Shown: positions 50,413 to 57,910 of the stretch, in pieces | How the letters are laid out: the number at the start of each line of letters is the position of its first letter | Numbering within the stretch: the first letter of the stretch is position 1 | NCBI GenBank assembly: GCA_958428295.1 | Contig: CAUAFL010000002.1 | Coordinates: 1-64,000 of the forward strand | DNA from: an uncultured Bacillota bacterium | Lineage (GTDB): Bacteria; Bacillota_I; Bacilli_A; RF39; UBA660 | Length of the DNA: 64,000 nucleotides | Reading direction: 5' to 3' | Translations under genes and position numbers: made by a program | The notes under the pieces: generated by a model | What the model was told of the DNA's origin: nothing | The model's database searches: none | The model's input: only the letters and a program-made list of their open reading frames with translations

Positions 50413-51536
50413 TGAAAATGTTTTATCGTCTATTAAAAAAAGAGCAAGATAGTCAGGCTCGATTGGGAGAGGTGGTTACCAATTATGGAACTTTTGCGAC
50501 GCCAATGTTTATGCCGGTGGGAACGAAAGCGACGGTCAAGGGACTTAGCCCTGAGGAGTTGAAGGCTGCACATAGTGGGATTGTCTTAGCCAACACCTAT
50601 CATTTATGGTTACGTCCAGGAGAAGATATTGTAAATAAGGCGGGCGGACTTCATCAGTTTATGCACTATGATGGTCCTATTTTGACTGATAGTGGTGGTT
50701 TTCAGGTGTTTTCTCTTGCTAAAAATAAAAAGAAAGATATTACAGAAGAAGGGGTTCATTTTAAAAGTCACATTGATGGTAGTCATCTTTTTTTAACGCC
50801 AGAATTATCCATTGAGATACAAAATAAGTTAGATAGTGATATTGCAATGAGCTTTGATGAGTGTCCTCCTTATCCTGTTAGTTACGAGTATATGAAGAAC
50901 TCTGTTTTAAGGACCTTACGGTGGGCGAAACGGGGGCAGGCGGTTCATCATAATGATCGGCAAGCTTTATTTGGTATTGTGCAAGGTGGAGAGTTTCAAG
51001 ATTTACGAGAGTATTGCACTAAAGAATTAGTAAAGATGAAGTTTGATGGGTATAGTATCGGTGGAACTTCGGTTGGAGAAGGGAAAGAAGTAATGTATCG
51101 TATGGTAGAGGACAGTGTTCGTCATTTGCCGGAGGATAAAGTACGTTATTTGATGGGGGTTGGTGATCCTATTGATATTATTGAAGGAGTTATCCGTGGG
51201 ATTGATATTTTTGATTGTGTTTTACCAACACGAATTGCACGTCATGGGCAAGCTTTTACGAGAAACGGTAAAATCACACTGAAGAATGCGCGTTATAAAG
51301 AGGATTTTACCCCTCTTGCAGCAGATTGTGATTGTTATACCTGTCAGCATTATAGCAAGGCTTATATTCGCCACTTAATTTTAGCGGATGAAATGTTGGG
51401 CGGTCGATTGTTATCTATTCATAATATTCGTTTTTTAACTTGTTTGACAGAAGAATTACGGCAAGCGATTGCGGAGGATCGTCTACTCGCCTATAAAGAA
51501 GATTTTATGAAACACTATAAAAAAAATAAGCAGTAA
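50412..51536 (+). CDS. tgt: tRNA-guanine transglycosylase
   Basis: A 374-residue enzyme that exchanges G34 for a queuine precursor in tRNAs with GUN anticodons. The nucleophile/active-site segments ILTDSGGFQVFSL and DCVLPTRIARHGQAFT are present. The zinc site is seen in CDCYTCQHYSKAYIRHL with the later LLSIHN His. Start ATG shares a base with the previous stop. A bidirectional terminator follows. No queuosine precursor genes (queA etc.) were seen in the window. Confidence 0.97.
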   Translation: MKMFYRLLKKEQDSQARLGEVVTNYGTFATPMFMPVGTKATVKGLSPEELKAAHSGIVLANTYHLWLRPGEDIVNKAGGLHQFMHYDGPILTDSGGFQVFSLAKNKKKDITEEGVHFKSHIDGSHLFLTPELSIEIQNKLDSDIAMSFDECPPYPVSYEYMKNSVLRTLRWAKRGQAVHHNDRQALFGIVQGGEFQDLREYCTKELVKMKFDGYSIGGTSVGEGKEVMYRMVEDSVRHLPEDKVRYLMGVGDPIDIIEGVIRGIDIFDCVLPTRIARHGQAFTRNGKITLKNARYKEDFTPLAADCDCYTCQHYSKAYIRHLILADEMLGGRLLSIHNIRFLTCLTEELRQAIAEDRLLAYKEDFMKHYKKNKQ

Positions 51537-51553
51537 CGTTAACTGTTTATTTT
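51522..51553 (+). terminator. Bidirectional terminator between tgt and the XRE gene
   Basis: AAAATAAGCAGT and ACTGTTTATTTT pair around AACGTTA, flanked by A-runs and T-runs on either side, so it can serve both converging genes. Confidence 0.75.
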
Positions 51554-51789
51554 CTTTTCTTTTCAGAATGAAATACTTTGACATACCGATCAAATTCAAA
51601 TAAATCATTGGGTGTCATTTTTAAAAAGTAACACAATTCAGGGATAAAAATGGCGGGGAAACTTAGTTTGCCATTTTCATAACGAGAATATAAATCTTGA
51701 CCTACGCCTAAATGCGTTGCTACTTCTTTTTGTGTCAAGTTTAGCATTTTCCGCTGTTCCTTCATTTTTTCATGAAAATCCATGTCCAT
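51547..51789 (-). CDS. Small XRE-type HTH regulator
   Basis: An 80-residue protein almost wholly a helix-turn-helix domain: MKEQRKMLNLTQKEVATHLG, then VGQDLYSRYENGKLSFPAIF. A short basic tail (HSEKKRK) follows. Minus-strand GGTGGT lies 4-5 bases before ATG 51789; an in-frame GTG upstream and an ATG two codons later are alternatives. No toxin or phage gene is next to it, so its target is unknown. Confidence 0.82.
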   Translation of the reverse strand: MDMDFHEKMKEQRKMLNLTQKEVATHLGVGQDLYSRYENGKLSFPAIFIPELCYFLKMTPNDLFEFDRYVKVFHSEKKRK

Positions 51790-51964
51790 TTTTACCACCA
51801 CACTACGTCTTTAGTTTATCTTTTTCAACTTGCGAAATTGACATATTATGCGAAAGTCACATACTATGATTTCCTAATTAGGATGCCCATAAGGCATTTT
51901 TTAATTCGTTATCGATTACTGATATTGAAATGAAAAGCATTTTTGGGTAATAGATCCTTTATTA

Positions 51965-51993
51965 TTGATAAAATAGTAAGAGTATAGTACACT
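51965..51993 (+). promoter_or_regulatory. Candidate promoter of frr
   Basis: TTGATA (51965-51970) and TACACT (51988-51993), 17-base spacer, 22 bases before the ATG. Confidence 0.5.
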
Positions 51994-52015
51994 AGTAATA
52001 AGGAGAGATATTTGT

Positions 52016-52561
52016 ATGGATGAAAATATATTACAAGAAATAGAGTTGAAATTGGAAGGTTCTTTAGCTAATTTGGAAAAGCGTTTTACGACGGTTCGTG
52101 CCGGTCGTGCTAATCCCTCTAGTTTAGATAGTGTATTCGTTGATTATTATGGTACCATGACCCCTTTAAAACAATTAGCGACCATTTCTGTACCGGAAGC
52201 GACCCAATTATTAGTAAAACCATTTGACCGTAGTTGTCTTAGTGCGATTGAAAAAGGAATTTTGGCTGCTAATTTAGGGTATAATCCTGGGAATGATGGA
52301 GAGACGATCCGAATTGTCATTCCTGCTTTAACGGAAGAACGTCGTAGAGAATTAACAAAACAAGTAAAGGCTTTTGCAGAAGAAGCAAAAGTGGCAATTC
52401 GTAATATTCGACATGAAGGAAATGAAAAAATTGAAAAGAGAGAGCTTCCAGAGGATGAAGAAAAAGGTTTGATGAAAGAGGTTCAGGAGTTAGTTAATCT
52501 TTATAATAAAAAAGTAGAAGCTCTTTATAAACAAAAAGAAGAAGAATTGCTTACTGTATAA
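52016..52561 (+). CDS. frr: Ribosome recycling factor
   Basis: A 181-residue protein that splits post-termination ribosomes with EF-G. It shows RFTTVRAGRANPSSLDSVFVDYYG, VPEATQLLVKPFDRS and IRNIRHEGNEKIEKRELPEDE. RBS AAGGAGAG. The usual upstream partner pyrH is absent; frr here has its own promoter and carries the pheS promoter in its 3' end. Confidence 0.97.
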   Translation: MDENILQEIELKLEGSLANLEKRFTTVRAGRANPSSLDSVFVDYYGTMTPLKQLATISVPEATQLLVKPFDRSCLSAIEKGILAANLGYNPGNDGETIRIVIPALTEERRRELTKQVKAFAEEAKVAIRNIRHEGNEKIEKRELPEDEEKGLMKEVQELVNLYNKKVEALYKQKEEELLTV

Positions 52562-52575
52562 AATTATGGTATAAT
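52547..52575 (+). promoter_or_regulatory. SigA-type promoter of the pheST T-box transcript
   Basis: TTGCTT (52547-52552) and TATAAT (52570-52575), 17-base spacer. The -35 lies in the last codons of frr. Confidence 0.75.
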
Positions 52576-52581
52576 ATAATT

Positions 52582-52793
52582 CATATCGACAGTGATGAAG
52601 AAGTAGTAATAAATCATACTTTTCTAGAGAGTCTGTGGTAGGTGGAAACAGATGGAGTTAGTTTATGAATTCGTCTTCGGAGTTCTTATTAATCATAAGC
52701 GTATTTCTTGCGTTAAAAGAATTGAGTGTATAGTGATAACTGTAAAATAAGGTGGTACCGCGAATGTTTCGTCCTTATCTTATAGTTTTTTTT
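52582..52793 (+). ncRNA. T-box riboswitch, Phe-specific
   Basis: Stem I elements (AGAGAGTCTGTGGTAGGTGGAAAC), specifier TTC at about 52666-52668 just before GTCTTCGGAG, and the T-box GGTGGTACCGCG at 52751-52762 are visible. A terminator forms by ACTGTAAAATAAGG pairing with CCTTATCTTATAGT, then T8. It should sense uncharged tRNA-Phe and control pheST. About 100 further untranslated bases precede pheS. Confidence 0.92.
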
Positions 52794-52898
52794 GTGAAAA
52801 ATAATATTCAAGAGATAGATTCTGTCGAGAAATCATTACGTTGTGTTACCATTTATTACAATAGCAAAAATTAATAAAGATAAAGGAGATGTAGGAAG

Positions 52899-53939
52899 AT
52901 GACATTAGAAGAAATAAAGACTAATTTTGAACAGGAGTTGGCATCTGTTAAGAATTTGCAAGAACTTTCTTTACTGCGTGTAGCATATTTAGGGAAAAAA
53001 GGCCAAATAACCCTTTTAAATAGTAAAATTAAGGAGATTCCCGTAGATTCTAGAAAAGCTTATGGTCAGCAAGTAAATGCCCTAAAGGATTTGTTTATTA
53101 GTATTTATGAAGAGAAAAAGACTTTTTTTGAAAATAGCTTACTTAATGAAAAATTACAACAAGAGGCAATTGATGTAACTTTACCGGCTACTAAAATTTT
53201 AGAAGGGGCCCCTAATATTTTAGAAAAATTAATTGAAGAGGTAGAAGAAATATTTTTGACGATGGGCTATGATGTGGTCGATGGTCCAGAGGTAGAGGAA
53301 GATAAGTATAATTTTGAAATGTTAAATATTCCTAAGGGTCATCCAGCGCGTGATGCCCAGGATACATTTTATTTAGAGAATGAAGAAATATTGCTGCGGA
53401 GTCAAACTTCTCCTATGCAGGTAAGGACGATGTTAGCTGGCAAAGGACAAGTGCCTATTCGCATGATTTGCCCTGGAAAAACTTATCGGCGTGATGATGA
53501 TGATGCAACGCATTCTCATCAGTTTATGCAGATTGAAGGATTGCTAGTAGATAAGGATATTCGGTTAACTGATTTAAAAGGAACAATTGATGTGGTGGCT
53601 AAAAAAATTTTTGGTAATACTGTCACGACACGCTTTCGACCTAGTTATTATCAGTTTACTGAGCCTTCCGTAGAGGTTGATATTAGTTGTTTTAATTGTC
53701 ATGGTAGTGGTTGTGCCCTTTGTAAAAAGACGGGATGGATTACGATTGCTGGTGCTGGTATGGTGCATCCACAAGTGTTGACGATGGCAGGTTATGATCC
53801 TAAGATATGGAGTGGTTTTGCCTTTGGTTTTGGAGCGGAGCGGATGGCTATGTTAAAATATGATATTGCTGATTGTCGAGTTTTTTATAATACTGATTTA
53901 CGAGAAATAACAATTTTTGATAGAAAGGAGGCTGAATAA
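52899..53939 (+). CDS. pheS: Phenylalanyl-tRNA synthetase alpha subunit
   Basis: A 346-residue catalytic subunit. An N-terminal coiled coil (about 1-90) leads to the class II core with ILEKLIEEVEEIFLTMGYDV, the motif-2-like GKTYRRDDDDATHSHQFMQI and motif 3 GFAFGFGAERMAMLKY. A Cys-rich CFNCHGSGCALCKKTGW insertion is seen, as in other PheS proteins. AAAGGAG lies upstream. pheT follows one base after the stop. Confidence 0.97.
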   Translation: MTLEEIKTNFEQELASVKNLQELSLLRVAYLGKKGQITLLNSKIKEIPVDSRKAYGQQVNALKDLFISIYEEKKTFFENSLLNEKLQQEAIDVTLPATKILEGAPNILEKLIEEVEEIFLTMGYDVVDGPEVEEDKYNFEMLNIPKGHPARDAQDTFYLENEEILLRSQTSPMQVRTMLAGKGQVPIRMICPGKTYRRDDDDATHSHQFMQIEGLLVDKDIRLTDLKGTIDVVAKKIFGNTVTTRFRPSYYQFTEPSVEVDISCFNCHGSGCALCKKTGWITIAGAGMVHPQVLTMAGYDPKIWSGFAFGFGAERMAMLKYDIADCRVFYNTDLREITIFDRKEAE

Positions 53940-53940
53940 G

Positions 53941-56313
53941 ATGATTAGTCTTTCATGGGTAAGTGATTATATTGATATAGCGGATCAAGATTTAGAAGCT
54001 TTAGCAGTTAATATTACTAAGGCAGGGATTAATGTTGAAAAGGTTGTGACTAATCGCCTTGATAAAGTTGTCATAGGAAAAGTTGTGACTTGTAAGAAGC
54101 ATCCTGATAGTGATCATTTACATATCTGTCAAGTCGATGTTGGCGCTTCTTCTTTACAACAAATTGTTTGTGGAGCGCCTAATGTTCGCGAAGGTTTGAA
54201 AGTGATTGTTGCTTTACCAGGAGCAGTATTACCGGGTGATTTTTCCATTAAGAAAAGTAAAATTCGTGGTGTTGAATCAAATGGGATGCTTTGTGCTCTT
54301 TATGAGTTAGGTATTGAAGAAAAAACAGAAGCAACCTATGCGAAGGGGATTTGTGAATTAGAGGAAAAGGCGCCTGTTGGACAGGATGCGTTAATGTATT
54401 TAGGTGTAGCAGATACCTTATATGAACTAGATGTTCATAAACATCGAAATAACGATTGTTATTATCATATTGGATTTGCTTATGAAATTGCTGCCATTCT
54501 TCATCGCAAAGTACAACTACCACCTGCTGATTTTACGGAGATAAAAGATACGGTCAATCATCATTTGCAGTTGACGGTTACCACTAAAAAATGTCCTTAT
54601 TATTTAGCTAAAATGGTAACGGATGTGAAGATTGGTGAGTCTCCAGAATTTATTAAAAGACGGTTACGAGGAGCGGGAATGCGTCCTATTAATAATGTGG
54701 TCGATATTTCTAATTATGTAATGTTGGAATATGGACAACCCCTTCATTTCTTTGATCAAGAGAAACTGGGAAATAAAATTGTTGTCCGAAATGCTATGGA
54801 AGGGGAAGAAATCGTCACTTTAGATGGTAAACAACGAAAGTTAAGCGCTAGTGATATTGTCATAACGGATGGGGTAAAACCAGTTTGTATTGCTGGAGTA
54901 ATGGGAGGCTTGAATACCGATGTTGATGCTAGTACCAAAACCATTGTCATCGAAAGTGCTATTTTTGATGCAGTTAGTATTCGCTATACAGCTTCTCATT
55001 TAGATTTAAAAAGCGAGGCTTCTATTCGTTATGGTAAGGGTTTAAATTATGAGTATACGCAAAAAGCTTTGGAGCGAGCTTGCTATTTATTGCAAAAGTA
55101 TGCTGATGCTAAGGTATTAACGGGAATAATTTGTCATGATGAAGTAGATAAAACAGTCAAGACCGTTACTTTTAAAGCTCAGGAGATTAATCAATTATTA
55201 GGAATTACTATTAGTGAAGCTGATATTGAAGTAGAACTACAACGCCTTGATTTCCCCTATCAATTTGAAAACGGCCAGTTTATAGTGACAATTCCTAAAC
55301 GACGTTTAGATATTGATCCTTATATTAATGATATTGCGGAAGAGATAGGTCGATTATATGGCTATCAAAATTTAATTTCTACCTTACCTAGAACAGTGAT
55401 TCGCCGTGGCCAATATTTAGGTGATGTCAAATATCGGAAGTTACTTTCCAAACGGTTACGCCATTTAGGGTTAAATGAGGTAAAAACATATACCTTAGTA
55501 TCTCCTAGTATGGCTTTGCAATTTGATTATCGAGAAAAGAAGAGAAAAACTTTACCTAATCCAATGAGTGTGGATAAATCGATCTTGAGAACGTCGTTAC
55601 TTCCTTCATTATATCAAGTTTATCAGTATAATAAAGCCCGTAAGGTAAAGGATATTTTCCTTTATGAGATTAGTAAAACCTATGATAAAAATTATCAGGA
55701 GGAAAGTCTCGTTGCAGGATTATTGGCAGGAGATTATGTAACTAGTGGGTGGACTAAACCAGTAAGTGTTGATTTTTATTTAGTGAAAGGAATGGTTGAA
55801 AACATTCTTACCTATTTGGGTTTTAAAAATCGTTATCAAATACTACCCGAGGAGATTGTAGACTTACATCCGGGAATTAGTGCGGCTATTTTCTTGGATC
55901 GGGAAAAAATTGGTGTTATAGGAAGAATTCATCCTCAATTATGTCAAGAAGAAGTCTATGTATTTGAATTGTCCATGGAGGCTTTACAAAAGAAGATTAA
56001 ACCTTTGAAATACAAAGAAGCGCCTCGTTATCCTAACATAGAAAAAGATATGGCTTTTTTAGTACCTAGGGATGTTACTAGTGCTCAAATAGAGACTATT
56101 ATTAAAAGAGTTGGTGGTCGCTTATTGACAGATATCCAAGTATTTGATGTGTATACGGATGATGATGCTTGGGAAGCGGCAAAGTCTATTGCCTATCATT
56201 TAACTTTTCAAGATATGACTAGAACCCTTAGTGAAGAAGAAGTGATGACCATTTTTAATCATATTATTTCCGCTGTAACAACGGAGTTAGCGGTAACGTT
56301 ACGGGATAAATAA
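53941..56313 (+). CDS. pheT: Phenylalanyl-tRNA synthetase beta subunit
   Basis: A 790-residue subunit with the standard order: N-terminal OB-fold tRNA-binding domain (KVVTCKKHPDSDHLHICQVDV), B3/4 editing domain (RRLRGAGMRPINNVVDISNYVM), B5 domain, inactive catalytic-like core and C-terminal anticodon-binding ferredoxin fold. Start ATG 53941 gives the conserved MISLSWVSDYIDI; the longer in-frame start at 53917 lies in pheS. A terminator follows. Confidence 0.97.
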   Translation: MISLSWVSDYIDIADQDLEALAVNITKAGINVEKVVTNRLDKVVIGKVVTCKKHPDSDHLHICQVDVGASSLQQIVCGAPNVREGLKVIVALPGAVLPGDFSIKKSKIRGVESNGMLCALYELGIEEKTEATYAKGICELEEKAPVGQDALMYLGVADTLYELDVHKHRNNDCYYHIGFAYEIAAILHRKVQLPPADFTEIKDTVNHHLQLTVTTKKCPYYLAKMVTDVKIGESPEFIKRRLRGAGMRPINNVVDISNYVMLEYGQPLHFFDQEKLGNKIVVRNAMEGEEIVTLDGKQRKLSASDIVITDGVKPVCIAGVMGGLNTDVDASTKTIVIESAIFDAVSIRYTASHLDLKSEASIRYGKGLNYEYTQKALERACYLLQKYADAKVLTGIICHDEVDKTVKTVTFKAQEINQLLGITISEADIEVELQRLDFPYQFENGQFIVTIPKRRLDIDPYINDIAEEIGRLYGYQNLISTLPRTVIRRGQYLGDVKYRKLLSKRLRHLGLNEVKTYTLVSPSMALQFDYREKKRKTLPNPMSVDKSILRTSLLPSLYQVYQYNKARKVKDIFLYEISKTYDKNYQEESLVAGLLAGDYVTSGWTKPVSVDFYLVKGMVENILTYLGFKNRYQILPEEIVDLHPGISAAIFLDREKIGVIGRIHPQLCQEEVYVFELSMEALQKKIKPLKYKEAPRYPNIEKDMAFLVPRDVTSAQIETIIKRVGGRLLTDIQVFDVYTDDDAWEAAKSIAYHLTFQDMTRTLSEEEVMTIFNHIISAVTTELAVTLRDK

Positions 56314-56330
56314 GATATTAGGAATAGATA

Positions 56331-56379
56331 TACCTATCAGGTAGGCTCTGAAAAGAGAAAACTACGTGATAGGTTTTTC
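56331..56379 (+). terminator. Terminator of pheST
   Basis: CCTATCA with GTAG pairs with CTAC and TGATAGG (outer stem 56333-56339/56367-56373), then TTTTTCT. Confidence 0.75.
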
Positions 56380-56403
56380 TATTGTCTTTCACTTTGGATA
56401 ACA

Positions 56404-56442
56404 AAAAAATCCCAATGGGCTTGAGCTTCCACTGGAATTTTA
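56404..56442 (-). terminator. Terminator of the third surface gene (minus strand)
   Basis: On the minus strand AAAATTCCAGTGG pairs with CCATTGGGATTTT, followed by T residues. Confidence 0.75.
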
Positions 56443-56458
56443 GGAAATTGTTTATCTT

Positions 56459-57745
56459 TTATTTTTGTTGTTTATTTTTTTGCTTTTTGTAAATTATTAC
56501 GAGCGTCGTTGCTAATATGACAATGACGATTAGCATGATGATCATCATTTGCATTGAGGCGGTAACCGGATTACCGATGACTTCTACTTTTAAAATAAAG
56601 CGAATGTTATCCCCATCGGTGGCTGTTAAAGTAGCAATTCCTTCTTTTTTAGAGAAAATTTTCCCATCTTTTATTTCGGCAATACTATCATCACTACTAT
56701 GGAAAGCTAGTTTTTTTATAATATCAGGATAGGTTGTAAAAATATCTGTTAGCTTTTTTCTATCCTCTGGTTTCATGGTAATACTTTTTAGTTGTTCTAT
56801 TTCATAATTGATTTTAGCGCCTTCTTCGATGATGTTTTTTCCTTTTTGGGGATATACGGTCCAAGTGTTTGTTTTATCAGCATAAATAGGGGTTGTACTG
56901 ATGCTAGCATTGGTAATACAGCTAATTTTACTATTTTTTAAAGCAATATAATTATCACCATACTGCTCACTAAAACTTGCTGGCTGTGGTTCATTGTAGA
57001 AGGCAGTGACTAGGGAGCAAGCCTTACTAGCGGCAATGTCAGCATTGTCAATCGTAATATTTAACTTTGGTTGATGATTGTATTCAAAATAAATTCCTTG
57101 TTGATATTGCGTATTTTCCGTAGTGATATTTTTGAAGTCAGCAATTAGCTTTGTGCTATTTTTGTTAATCAAAAGATGTATTAAATTATCAACAGTACTA
57201 TTCGTTACTTCTAAGTGATCAAGGTTAATCGTGGTTGTCGGTTGATAGGCATATAGATATAAACCAGGATTTTGGACTCTTTCCTCTGCATAGGGAACTT
57301 GATTTAATTTTAAATTTTTTAGGTTGAGTGTAGTATATTCTGCAAAAGATGCTGCACCTTGATTAATCGTTAAATTTTCAACTGTTATAGTAGGTGTATT
57401 GGAAATAAAAAAATAAGAATTGATAATAGTTTTATCAATACCTGCTCCTTTAATCGTTATAGATTGCCAGATATTTTGATAACTATCATTATAATTAGGA
57501 ATATCAATAACTATATATTCAGGCGGCATATAGTCACTGTGTTCTCCCGTGTAGGACTCTTCTTTCAATTCTAGGGTTAAACTAGCATCTTGGGGTGTAG
57601 TCCTACTTTGTGCGGCTTCTGTAATGGTTTTATAATCACAACCATCTTGACAAACTGTTAGGGTTACTGTTTCTTCTGCTTGCACTGTTTTTGGCATGAT
57701 TAGTGCTGCTAATAAAATAATTAACAAACATATTTTTTTCTTCAT
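56459..57745 (-). CDS. Membrane-anchored beta-helix-like surface protein, paralog 3
   Basis: A 428-residue member of the family found twice at 41-44 kb. A signal peptide (MKKKICLLIILLAALIMP) leads to the shared LTVCQDGCDYKTITEAA motif and a beta-helix-like region with SITIKGAGIDKTIINSYF. The Ig-like module (HSSDDSIAEIKDGKIFSKKEG) and a C-terminal membrane helix with a Lys/Gln tail complete it. It is more divergent than the tandem pair from each other, though GNPVTASMQMMIIML before the helix is shared. ATG 57745 lies 9 bases after GGAGA on the minus strand; the ATG at 57760 contains that site and is rejected. Function unknown. Confidence 0.8.
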   Translation of the reverse strand: MKKKICLLIILLAALIMPKTVQAEETVTLTVCQDGCDYKTITEAAQSRTTPQDASLTLELKEESYTGEHSDYMPPEYIVIDIPNYNDSYQNIWQSITIKGAGIDKTIINSYFFISNTPTITVENLTINQGAASFAEYTTLNLKNLKLNQVPYAEERVQNPGLYLYAYQPTTTINLDHLEVTNSTVDNLIHLLINKNSTKLIADFKNITTENTQYQQGIYFEYNHQPKLNITIDNADIAASKACSLVTAFYNEPQPASFSEQYGDNYIALKNSKISCITNASISTTPIYADKTNTWTVYPQKGKNIIEEGAKINYEIEQLKSITMKPEDRKKLTDIFTTYPDIIKKLAFHSSDDSIAEIKDGKIFSKKEGIATLTATDGDNIRFILKVEVIGNPVTASMQMMIIMLIVIVILATTLVIIYKKQKNKQQK

Positions 57746-57854
57746 TTCTTCTCTCTCCATTCTTATCTTTTCTTTACTATAACATAATTTCTTACTAATT
57801 GGTGATTATTTTTTATTAATTGACGTTAATTAGCCTTTCCTTTTTGGCAATCCT

Positions 57855-57883
57855 TTGTATTATATAACGGTTTATGTTATATT
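57855..57883 (+). promoter_or_regulatory. Candidate promoter of the fused ABC exporter
   Basis: TTGTAT (57855-57860) and TATATT (57878-57883), 17-base spacer, 28 bases before the ATG. Confidence 0.6.
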
Positions 57884-57910
57884 GAAACTAAGAAGGGGTA
57901 GTGATGAGAG

